Source: Salinisphaera sp049568105 (lineage in GTDB: Bacteria; Pseudomonadota; Gammaproteobacteria; Nevskiales; Salinisphaeraceae). Taken from it: 64,000 bases of DNA. Position 1 is the stretch's first letter. Each line of letters starts with the position of its first letter. Position numbers and translations under genes: made by a program. The stretch is from contig NZ_CP145335.1 of assembly GCF_049568105.1 (NCBI RefSeq), positions 3,782,001-3,846,000 of the forward strand, written 5' to 3'. The notes beneath the pieces are model-generated. The model was given only the letters and a program-made list of their open reading frames with translations. It was not told where the DNA came from and made no database searches. Of the stretch, positions 34,731 through 42,530 are shown piece by piece.

Positions 34731-35252
34731 TCAATCGGACGAGGTATCGGCCGCACTATTGGGGCCGGCATCCGTCGAGGATCGTCGGCTTTCGGCCGAG
34801 AATGCCTTGGCACCTTCGATCACCGGGGCCAGCGTGCGCCAGAGTTCTTCATCGCGCAGCAGCTTGAATACGCCGGTCACTCCCGGCGGGTTGTAAGCCG
34901 AGTCGTGTGCGCCGGTCGCTGTTTCTTCGGCCCGATCAACGCCGACGTGCATGGCCTTGAATAGGCGTTCCAGCTGATCGGGATCGAGCTTGCCGAGCTG
35001 TTGGGCGAGCACCAGCAGATTACGCATGCCGGCCTGGCCCTGGGGCGTATTCAGGCTATCGAGGGCGATAGTAGAGATCTCCGGCATGGCGCCGACGAAC
35101 TCCTTGATCCAGCGCATCAGACCGGATTCATAGAGTTGATCAAGCAGGCCGTTGATCTCGGCGATCCGGCCTTCGAATCGCTCCATTTCTTCAAGAGTTT
35201 CCGGGCGAAAGCGCTTGGCCTCGCCGGGACGGTAATGAATCTGTTCTGCCAT
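34731..35252 (-). CDS. DUF1641 protein, formate dehydrogenase partner
   Basis: This 173-residue protein matches DUF1641: GLLDQLYESGLMRWIKEFVG, then LLVLAQQLGKLDPDQLERL and NPPGVTGVFKLLRDEELWRTL. Relatives such as YrhD lie next to FdhF/YrhE-type formate dehydrogenases and are thought to be a helper or small subunit. It starts 66 bp downstream of the dehydrogenase stop. The tail after residue 150 is Ser/Asp-rich and probably disordered. Confidence 0.85.
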   Translation of the reverse strand: MAEQIHYRPGEAKRFRPETLEEMERFEGRIAEINGLLDQLYESGLMRWIKEFVGAMPEISTIALDSLNTPQGQAGMRNLLVLAQQLGKLDPDQLERLFKAMHVGVDRAEETATGAHDSAYNPPGVTGVFKLLRDEELWRTLAPVIEGAKAFSAESRRSSTDAGPNSAADTSSD

Positions 35253-35318
35253 GGTTGCATCCTGTCGAGCGTAATGCCGGCCGCCTCGAGTGGCGGCCGG
35301 ATCGGCAAATGTGGCCGG

Positions 35319-38315
35319 TTAGATACCGCTGCCGGTGGGGCGAACCTTCGGCGGGCGGCGGTAGTCGTCACGCTCCCACTTCTGGTTGACCTGCACGCCG
35401 GAAGTCGGATGGCGCTTCTTGTGCCGCTGGTTGTTCGGCTTGAGCGGCGCCGTGCCACGGTCTTCCAGCACCTGCATATTGACCGCGCATTCCTTGTAGG
35501 CCGGGGTATCGGTGTCCTTGTCGGCTTCGAAACTGGTCAACACGTTGACCGCCTCGATGTTCTTCTTACCGTGCTGTGGCATGTACAGCTGCTTGCCGGA
35601 CACCCGATCGGTGACCTGGACCGCAACCTTGACCGCGCCGCGGCGCGATTTCAGCCGCACCATACGGCCCGATTCCAGGCCGCGCTCTTCGGCCAGTTCA
35701 TGTGAGACTTCGATAAAACCATGCGGGATCTTGTAGACGATGCCCGGCGTTTCGTCGGTCAGGTTGCCTTCATGGAAATGCTCCAGCAGCCGGCCATTGT
35801 TCAGATGCAGATCGTATTCCTCGTCTACCTGGTCGGTCGGCTCGTTCCAATGCACCGGATGCAACCGGGCATTGCCGTCGCCGAAGTGGAAGCTGCCGTC
35901 GCTATATAGCTCGGCTTCGCTCGAGCCATCGGCAGCGACCGGCCACTGCTGGGACTCGAAGCCCTGCAGGCGATCGTAATGCACGCCGGCGAATAGATCG
36001 GCCAGCCCGGCAGCTTCATGCATGATCTCGGATGGGTGGGTATAGCCCCAGTCGTGGCCCATATAAGCCGCCAGCTCGGTATGGATGCGCCAGTCGGGTT
36101 TGGAATCGCCCAGCGGCGGGAACACTTCGTAAAGCCTCTGGATCCGGCGCTCGGTATTGGTGAAGGTGCCTTCTTTTTCGACCGACGGGCTGGCCGGCAG
36201 TACGACGTCGGCATATTCGCAGGTACGCGAGAAGAACACGTCTTGGACCACAAAGAAATCGAGCTTTTCGAAGGCAGCCTGGACGTTGAGTGCGTCGGAA
36301 TCGACGATCGCCATGTCCTCGCCCACCACGTACAGCGATTTCAGATCGCCGTCGTGGATGTTATGGACCATCTCGTGGTTGTTCAGCCCCTTACGATCGG
36401 TCAGCTCGGTACCCCAGCCCTGCTCGTAGCGGGCGCGGACATCGTCTTCGGTGACGAAGTCGTAGCCAGGGAAGCGGCTCGGCATGCAGCCGAAATCGCT
36501 GGCCCCCTGGACGTTGTTGTGGCCGCGCATGGGAAACGCCCCGGCACCGAATTTGGCCACGTTGCCGGTGACCAGTAGCAGATTGCACAGCGCCGTGGCC
36601 GTATCTGCGCCCATGGTGTGTTGGGTCACGCCCATCGCCCAGATCCCGCACATGGAATCGGCCTCGAGAATCATCTCGATCACGCTCATCAGCGTCTCGC
36701 GGCTTAGCCCACAGCGCTGCTCGGCGAATTCTAGCGTGAAGGGTTCGAGGCTGGCCTTGAAGTCATCGTAGCCATTGACGTGCTCGGCGATGAAGCCCTC
36801 AGCGGCATACCCGTTGTCGATAATGTACTTCGACACGGCGTTCATCCAGATCAGATCGGTACCCGGCGCCGGCTGCATGAACAGATCGGCGCGCTCGGCC
36901 ATCTCGTTTTGGCGTAGATCGGCCACAATATGCTTCTGGCCATGCAGCTTGGCGGCCCGCTTCATGCGGGTGGCAGCCACTGGATGGCTTTCGGCCGTGT
37001 TGGAGCCGACGATCAGCAACAGCTCGGAGGCTTCCAGATCGGCGATCGAGCCGGTATCCGCGCCGTAGCCCATGGTCCGCCACAAACCTTCGGTGGCCGG
37101 GGCCTGGCAGTAGCGCGAGCAGTTGTCGATGTTATTGGTGCCGATCACCGAACGCGCGAACTTCTGCATCAGATAGGCTTCTTCGTTCGTGCACTTGGAC
37201 GACGCAATGAAAGCCAGCGCATCCGGACCGTGGGCGTCGCGGATTTCGTTGAAGCGACGTGCGATCAGGCTATAGGCCTCGTCCCACTCGGCTTCCCGGA
37301 AAGCGCCATTGTCGCGGATCAGCGGTTTGGTTAGACGGTGTTCGCTGTTGATATGGCCCCAGCCGAACTTGCCTTTGATGCAGGTCGAGATGCCGTTGGC
37401 CGGGGCCTCGGGCTGCGGCTGGACCTTGAGCAGGTCGCGATCGCGGGTCCACATCTCGAACGAGCAGCCCACGCCGCAGTAGGTGCAGACCGTCTTGGTG
37501 CGCTTGAGATCGGTCTCGCGCATCGCAGCATCGACTTCCGAGACCGCGAAGATCGGCCCGAAGCCGGTGGTATGCTCGGCAGTCTTGACCAGATCGATGG
37601 CCGCGCGTCCGAGCTTGCGATAACCATCCGGTGCCTGCGGCGAGAGTGCGGTCATCGGCCCAGCTTTGCCCAGCGCGCTTTTTTCCATCAGTGCGTTACA
37701 GGGGCAGACCGTCACGCAGTGGCCACAGGAGACACAGGAGGAATCCTCGATCGCCACGTCTTCGTCCCAGATCACCCGCGGGCGATCGCGCGACCAGTCG
37801 ATCGACAGGGTCTCGTTGACCTGCAGGTTCTGGCAGGCCTCGACACAACGACCGCAAAGGATGCACTGGTCCGGGTCGTAGATATAGAACGGGTTGGAAT
37901 AGTCTTTTTCGTAGGGTTTGCCGCGATATTCGTAATGCTGGCCCGGCACTTCCATGTCGCGCACGGTGTTGTGCACGTCGCAATTGCCGTTGTTGTTGTC
38001 GCAGACCGAGCAGTACAGATCGTGGTTGGCGGTCACACGGTGGATGGCTTCCATGCGCGCCGATTCGGCTTCATCGACGTTCAGGCCGATTTCCATGCCG
38101 GGCTTGACCACCACGCCGCAGCCACGCACCAGATTGCCATCGACTTCGACAAAACAGGTATCGCAGGTCTGGAGTGGGCCCAGGCTAGGGTGGTAGCACA
38201 GATGCGGCAGGTAAACGCCGGCGGCATCAAGTGCCTCAGGCAGAGGCTGCCCGGAACGGACGGTTACCGATTGGCCGTCCACGGTGATATCGAAAAATTC
38301 TGTTTCTTGGTCCAA
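35319..38315 (-). CDS. fdhA: Molybdopterin-dependent formate dehydrogenase large subunit (FdhF/YrhE type)
   Basis: In order, this 998-residue protein has a 2Fe-2S ferredoxin domain (CYHPSLGPLQTCDTC), a His-Cys linker cluster (CDNNNGNCDVH), two 4Fe-4S clusters (CILCGRCVEAC, CVSCGHCVTVCPC), the catalytic-domain cluster CTYCGVGCSF and the molybdopterin domains. NCSRYCQAPAT holds the metal-ligand cysteine; it is Cys, not selenocysteine. It oxidises formate to CO2. The start is TTG at 38315 with AGGAG 5 bases upstream. There is no diaphorase partner next door, only DUF1641, so the electron acceptor is unclear. Confidence 0.92.
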   Translation of the reverse strand: MDQETEFFDITVDGQSVTVRSGQPLPEALDAAGVYLPHLCYHPSLGPLQTCDTCFVEVDGNLVRGCGVVVKPGMEIGLNVDEAESARMEAIHRVTANHDLYCSVCDNNNGNCDVHNTVRDMEVPGQHYEYRGKPYEKDYSNPFYIYDPDQCILCGRCVEACQNLQVNETLSIDWSRDRPRVIWDEDVAIEDSSCVSCGHCVTVCPCNALMEKSALGKAGPMTALSPQAPDGYRKLGRAAIDLVKTAEHTTGFGPIFAVSEVDAAMRETDLKRTKTVCTYCGVGCSFEMWTRDRDLLKVQPQPEAPANGISTCIKGKFGWGHINSEHRLTKPLIRDNGAFREAEWDEAYSLIARRFNEIRDAHGPDALAFIASSKCTNEEAYLMQKFARSVIGTNNIDNCSRYCQAPATEGLWRTMGYGADTGSIADLEASELLLIVGSNTAESHPVAATRMKRAAKLHGQKHIVADLRQNEMAERADLFMQPAPGTDLIWMNAVSKYIIDNGYAAEGFIAEHVNGYDDFKASLEPFTLEFAEQRCGLSRETLMSVIEMILEADSMCGIWAMGVTQHTMGADTATALCNLLLVTGNVAKFGAGAFPMRGHNNVQGASDFGCMPSRFPGYDFVTEDDVRARYEQGWGTELTDRKGLNNHEMVHNIHDGDLKSLYVVGEDMAIVDSDALNVQAAFEKLDFFVVQDVFFSRTCEYADVVLPASPSVEKEGTFTNTERRIQRLYEVFPPLGDSKPDWRIHTELAAYMGHDWGYTHPSEIMHEAAGLADLFAGVHYDRLQGFESQQWPVAADGSSEAELYSDGSFHFGDGNARLHPVHWNEPTDQVDEEYDLHLNNGRLLEHFHEGNLTDETPGIVYKIPHGFIEVSHELAEERGLESGRMVRLKSRRGAVKVAVQVTDRVSGKQLYMPQHGKKNIEAVNVLTSFEADKDTDTPAYKECAVNMQVLEDRGTAPLKPNNQRHKKRHPTSGVQVNQKWERDDYRRPPKVRPTGSGI

Positions 38316-38419
38316 GGCGGCTCCTGTCCACGAACGCGCGAAGAAGCAGAATCTGCCGGGCCGACGTCGATCGGCCGCCTATTGGGCAGTCTTGAGTCGT
38401 CGATTCATTCTGAGCCGGC

Positions 38420-38563
38420 TTATCCGGTCAACAGGACTACCGCCTTGCTCAGAGTTTCGAAAAAGCCCCAGGCGGCGGGAATGCCGACCAGCGCCCAAAG
38501 CGCTGCAATCTGCCAGACCGGCGTCGTGCTGCCCGCGTTCGCGGTTGATGATGGTGATGCCAT
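38420..38563 (-). CDS. MFS (OxlT-type) transporter small subunit, 47 residues
   Basis: This short gene encodes a 47-residue single-pass membrane protein: a Ser/Thr-rich start (MASPSSTANAGSTT), then a hydrophobic helix WQIAALWALVGIPAAWGFF, ending LSKAVVLLTG. It closely fits the small protein that accompanies oxalate/formate-type MFS carriers. A purine-rich GGGGGATA site precedes the ATG at 38563. It starts 57 bp after the carrier's stop on the same strand and is followed by fdhA. Confidence 0.8.
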   Translation of the reverse strand: MASPSSTANAGSTTPVWQIAALWALVGIPAAWGFFETLSKAVVLLTG

Positions 38564-38620
38564 GGAGTATCCCCCTTCGATGCGTAACGATGCAATCGGC
38601 AGTTTCCTGTAGCCGCACGC

Positions 38621-39982
38621 TTAGCCGGGCTGGGCCGCGGCCTGGCGATAGTGGTGTCGCTCGGCGACCGGACGCACCAGCAGATTGCAGATCAGTCCGC
38701 CCAGCAATAGCGCCACCATGATATAGAGCGTCGTAGTGTAGGCATCGGCCGGCGCCACGCCGGCCTCGATCCGCCCTTCGCGCAGATAGTTGAGCAACAC
38801 CGGCCCGGCGATGCCGGCGGCAGCCCAGGCTGTCAGCAGCCGGCCATGAATAGCGCCGACGTGCATGGTGCCGAAGATATCGCGCAGATAGGCCGGTGCA
38901 GTCGCGAATCCGCCGCCGTACATGCTGACGATGATGCAGCAGGCCAACACGAATAAAATAATACCGCCGCCGGCAGCGATCGACGGCACCAGCGCATACA
39001 GCGCCATGCCCAGCACGAAGAAAATGGCATAGGTCGTCTTGCGCCCGATCAGATCGGAAATCGATGCCCAGACGAAACGCCCCCCCATGTTGAAGATCGA
39101 TAATACGCCCACGAAGCCGGCAGCGGCGGCAGCCGAGGTTCCGACCATTTCCTGGGCCATTGGCGAGGCCTGTTCCAGCAGCGCGATGCCGGCAGTCACG
39201 TTGAGAAACAGCACCAGCCACAGCAGGTAGAACTGCGGCGTTTTCATGGCCTGATTCACGTGCACATGCGCGCTCGTGATCATCGACGACTGACCGTGGC
39301 TTTGCTCTGGATCGTATCCAGCCGGCTGCCAGTCGTCGGCCGGAATCCGGACGATGAGTGCGCCGATCATCATAAACACGAAATAGATCAGGCCCATGGC
39401 GACGAAAGTCGCGCCGACGCCGACTGAGGTCGCACTGGAAAAATGCGCCATGAGCAGTGTGGCCAGCGGCGAGCCGATCATCGCACCGCCGCCAAAGCCC
39501 ATGATCGCAAGGCCGGTAGCCAGCCCCGGCCGGTCGGGAAACCACTTGATCAACGTGGAGACCGGCGAGATATAGCCAATCCCGAGGCCGATCCCGCCGA
39601 TCACGCCGTAGCCGAGATACACCAGCATGATCTGATGCCACCAGACACCGAACGCGCTCACGATAAAGCCGCCGCCGAAACAGGCCGCGGCCAAGGCCAT
39701 GGCCTTGCGCGGGCCGACCCGTTCCAACCACTGGCCACCAAAGGCCGCAGCCAGGCCGAGAGCAGCAATCGCCAGCGAGAATATCCAGGCTAGGGTCGGC
39801 TGACTCCAATCCCCCGGGGCTGATTCAGTCACCCCGATAATCCGCGTCAGCGGTAGCTTGAATACCGAAAACGCATACACCTGGCCGATGCATAGATGGA
39901 TACAAAGAGCCGCAGGCGGCACCATCCAGCGATTGAATCCGGGCCCCGCGACCGTGCGCGACTTATCAAGAAATCCAGCCAT
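38621..39982 (-). CDS. OxlT-family MFS carrier (oxalate/formate antiporter type)
   Basis: This 453-residue 12-helix protein belongs to the oxalate/formate:H+ or antiport MFS branch: IGQVYAFSVFKLPLT in helix 1, GYGVIGGIGLGIGYISPVS in helix 4-5, and KWFPDRPGLATGLAIMGFGG. GGGAGAGA precedes the ATG. Its small subunit and a formate dehydrogenase follow on the same strand, so bringing in formate (or exchanging it for oxalate or another acid) is the natural role. No oxalyl-CoA genes are in the window, so oxalate use is not supported here. Confidence 0.85.
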   Translation of the reverse strand: MAGFLDKSRTVAGPGFNRWMVPPAALCIHLCIGQVYAFSVFKLPLTRIIGVTESAPGDWSQPTLAWIFSLAIAALGLAAAFGGQWLERVGPRKAMALAAACFGGGFIVSAFGVWWHQIMLVYLGYGVIGGIGLGIGYISPVSTLIKWFPDRPGLATGLAIMGFGGGAMIGSPLATLLMAHFSSATSVGVGATFVAMGLIYFVFMMIGALIVRIPADDWQPAGYDPEQSHGQSSMITSAHVHVNQAMKTPQFYLLWLVLFLNVTAGIALLEQASPMAQEMVGTSAAAAAGFVGVLSIFNMGGRFVWASISDLIGRKTTYAIFFVLGMALYALVPSIAAGGGIILFVLACCIIVSMYGGGFATAPAYLRDIFGTMHVGAIHGRLLTAWAAAGIAGPVLLNYLREGRIEAGVAPADAYTTTLYIMVALLLGGLICNLLVRPVAERHHYRQAAAQPG

Positions 39983-40325
39983 TTGTCTCTCCCTGATGGT
40001 GCCTGACCAGCTGCATGGCCCCCATGGTGGCTGGCCCCCAAACTAGCAGGAAAGACCGACGCTGATCGCGGGCTGCGACAAAAGTCTAGCCAGCCAATGG
40101 GTTGTGCATTAGAGGCCGTCCAACAACGTCGACGCCGGCCGCGCCCCATGGCGGCCCGGCGCGCTACCGGCATGGGTCTTGGCGTAGGGCTGCGGTGACG
40201 CCGATGAACCTGCCACCTGGGCGCCGCACTTGGGGCCGGCCTTCGTTGGCAGCGGCCGCATCCAGCCTTGCACCATCCTACGCTCTGCCGGCCACAACCG
40301 GCCGTGCAGCACCTGCCGTTTTTTT
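39983..40325. other. Gene-free region upstream of the OxlT-type gene
   Basis: The left part must hold the promoter of the carrier-fdhA unit. I see no gene. GGCATGGGTCTTGG near 40168 is also found near 4573, close to another repeat-family end, which suggests a further shared segment. Confidence 0.4.
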
Positions 40326-40564
40326 CTAGGCATGTCGTTATGAGATACACCGCCGCACCCGCGCCCCAGAGGTGGCAGGCCAAGGCAGCGTGAGCGAACG
40401 ATAACGCCGGATGCTCGCCTCAGGGGCACGGATCTGTCCGTCGATCGTGCCAGGCGGCGGTGCAGGCCTTGACCGTAGGGCCCGCCACGCTCGGCAGCCC
40501 GCGCCTTGCCTGACACGATAGGCGGCCGTCATGCGGTAAGCGTCTCTTATGACGACACGCCTTA
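40326..40564. repeat. CTAG-bounded repeat module B, copy 2
   Basis: It runs from CTAG at 40326 to CTTAG at 40561. Inverted ends are GTCGTTATGAGATACACCG at 40334 and, on the minus strand from 40556, GTCGTCATAAGAGACGCTT. Reverse-complemented, its interior aligns with copy 1 (GCATGACGGCCGCCTATCGT against GCATGACGCCCGCCCATCGT). It is about 60 bp longer than copy 1. Confidence 0.65.
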
Positions 40565-40846
40565 GGGCCTATTAACGTTCGTGCGGGCGCCGCGTTGGCT
40601 TTCGCCGGTCGTAGCCCTCAAGACGCGAGTTACTGGGTCGTCGCCCGCCACGCCCCAGATTCAGAGCGCTGCAGGGCGCGACGGGCAGCCCAACTCGGCC
40701 GAACCAGCGCCCCTACATGAACGACACGACAGCAATCCCGCGTTGTAGCGGCGTGACGTCGCGCGGCAACGCCATGGCTGCTACGCATCGAGTCGCGGAT
40801 CACAGCCGCTGGGCGCGGACTCGCACGAAACCTCAACACGTCCTAG
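40561..40846. repeat. CTAG-bounded repeat module A, copy 2
   Basis: This 286-bp module is the reverse-oriented counterpart of 23030-23314 (285 bp). The left end reads CTTAGGGCCTATTAACGTTC; the right end on the minus strand reads CTAGGACGTGTTGAGGTTTC. The right-hand CTAG contains the TAG stop codon of moeA (40843-40845). The two copies differ at many positions, so they are old or independently decayed. Confidence 0.7.
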
Positions 40847-42099
40847 CGCCAGACCGTCTGTGCGAACGGCTCGACGGTCACCGGCGTTCCGGCCGGCACA
40901 TCGGCGCTTTCGGCCGGCAGCACGATGAAGGCATCGGCCCGGCTCATCGAGCGCATCACCCCGGAGCCCTGGTGGTCTATGGCTACCACCTGCGGCGGAT
41001 CGGCCTCGAAATCCAACTGCGCACGCAGGAAGTTCTCCCGGCCTGGGCGCTTGCTCAGGTCGGTCGCGGTCGTCAGCGTGAATCGAATCGGCGCAGCCGG
41101 CCGACCGCCGGCCAGACGCACCAAGGCCGGACGCACGAGTTGGATGAAGGTCACGGCCGTGGAGACGGGATTGCCCGGCAGGCCAAAAAAGCGGGTCTCG
41201 CCGATGGTGCCGAACGCCAGCGGCTTGCCCGGCTTGATCGCAACCCGCCAGAAATCGATGGCCCCCTTGCCACGTAGCACATCGACCACGTGATCGGCAT
41301 CCCCGACCGATACCCCGCCGCTGGTGATCAGCGCATCGCAGCCCGCGGCCTTGTCGAAAGCGGCCGCGAGTGCCGCCGGCGAGTCTTCGACCGCCCCGAG
41401 ATCGACGCCTTCCATACCCAGGCTTTCGATCTGGGCCGCGAGCCCGTAGCGATTGCTATCGTAAATCTCGCCCGGCGCCAGCGGGCCGTCGATCGGACGC
41501 AGCTCGTCGCCGGTCGAAAAGAAGGCAACCCGTAGACGCCGAAACACTTCGACCTCGGCGGCCCCGACCGAAGCCAGCAGGGCGATATCGGCCGGCCTTA
41601 GAAGATGCCCGGCCGCCAACACACAGTCGCCGCGGGCGATATCCTCGCCGGCTGGGCGGACGTTGTCGCCGGGCGTGGCCGGTTGAGCGATGGTCACGGC
41701 CTGGCCGTCGTCGGCGGTGGTGTTTTCCTGCATCACCACCGTATCGACGCCTTCGGGCACGACCGCCCCGGTCATGATGCGCACGCATTCGCCGGCGCCG
41801 ATCCGGCCGGTAAACGGATGTCCGGCCAGCGATTGGCCGGCGATGCGCAGACGAGTGCCGGGGCCCGCCACATCGTCCGCCGCATAGCCATAGCCGTCCA
41901 TCGATGAATTGTCGGCGCTCGGCACGTTCACGTCTGCGGCTATCGAATGCGAGAGCACGCGATGCAACGCCTGCGGCAACGGCAATCGCTCGGTGGCATC
42001 GATTGGGGTAATACGCTCATCGATGCGACGCCGGGCATCGACCAACGGCATCGGGGCATGGGCCTGGCCTGAGGCCGTCTGCCCTGTTTGTTCGGACAT
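40843..42099 (-). CDS. moeA: Molybdopterin molybdenumtransferase MoeA
   Basis: MoeA inserts molybdenum into adenylated molybdopterin. The ATG at 42099 gives 418 residues. PSADNSSMDGYGYAADD, IMTGAVVPEGVDTVVMQE, FFSTGDELRPI, YDSNRYGL, ITSGGVSVGDADHV and FFGLPGNPVSTAVTF are all standard MoeA motifs. The stop codon TAG is formed by the outermost CTAG of the neighbouring repeat. It sits between the two formate dehydrogenase loci, its probable clients. Confidence 0.95.
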   Translation of the reverse strand: MSEQTGQTASGQAHAPMPLVDARRRIDERITPIDATERLPLPQALHRVLSHSIAADVNVPSADNSSMDGYGYAADDVAGPGTRLRIAGQSLAGHPFTGRIGAGECVRIMTGAVVPEGVDTVVMQENTTADDGQAVTIAQPATPGDNVRPAGEDIARGDCVLAAGHLLRPADIALLASVGAAEVEVFRRLRVAFFSTGDELRPIDGPLAPGEIYDSNRYGLAAQIESLGMEGVDLGAVEDSPAALAAAFDKAAGCDALITSGGVSVGDADHVVDVLRGKGAIDFWRVAIKPGKPLAFGTIGETRFFGLPGNPVSTAVTFIQLVRPALVRLAGGRPAAPIRFTLTTATDLSKRPGRENFLRAQLDFEADPPQVVAIDHQGSGVMRSMSRADAFIVLPAESADVPAGTPVTVEPFAQTVWR

Positions 42100-42287
42100 A
42101 AGAATCTCGGTTGCAGTCGATCGGGCACCGACCGGCGACAAAACAGGGCCGGCGCATGGCATAGCCCTATTGTAGAAGACTGCCTACACGGGATTGGCCC
42201 CATATTGGCGCCGGCCGATGCCGCCTGCCGTATTGGCCGTCTTTGGCAGTTATGTCACAGCGCCCGACGATCGGGCACCGACCGATC

Positions 42288-42506
42288 TCAGGCCGGCTTT
42301 TCAGCTTCGGCGCGCAACTCCTCGACCGCTTTTTGCACCAGCGGATGCAACTCGTCGCCCGAGTAATCGAGCAACTGGGCACGTATCCGAGGCTCCCAGA
42401 ACTTGCGGATATGGGTGCGTATCTCCGCAACCGCCCGCGATTCTGGATAGGCCTGAAAATAGTCTGCGATCTGGTTGGCGCGGTGCACCATCTTCTGCTC
42501 GTCCAT
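42288..42506 (-). CDS. fdsD: NAD-dependent formate dehydrogenase delta subunit
   Basis: This 72-residue protein matches FdsD: MVHRANQIADYFQAYPE and VAEIRTHIRKFWEPRIR are the conserved blocks. It is needed for a fully active FDS complex in other bacteria, where it acts in maturation or stability. It follows fdsA by 24 bp as the last gene of fdsGBAD. Confidence 0.92.
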   Translation of the reverse strand: MDEQKMVHRANQIADYFQAYPESRAVAEIRTHIRKFWEPRIRAQLLDYSGDELHPLVQKAVEELRAEAEKPA

Positions 42507-42530
42507 TGCCTCGCCTACTGCCGCCGCGGT

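Noticed and set aside
37338..38612. 424-codon plus-strand open frame
   Set aside because: Antisense to fdhA; no domain and no ribosome site.
39847..40383. 178-codon minus-strand frame
   Set aside because: It crosses the OxlT-type promoter and a module B end; no family, and composition differs from real genes.
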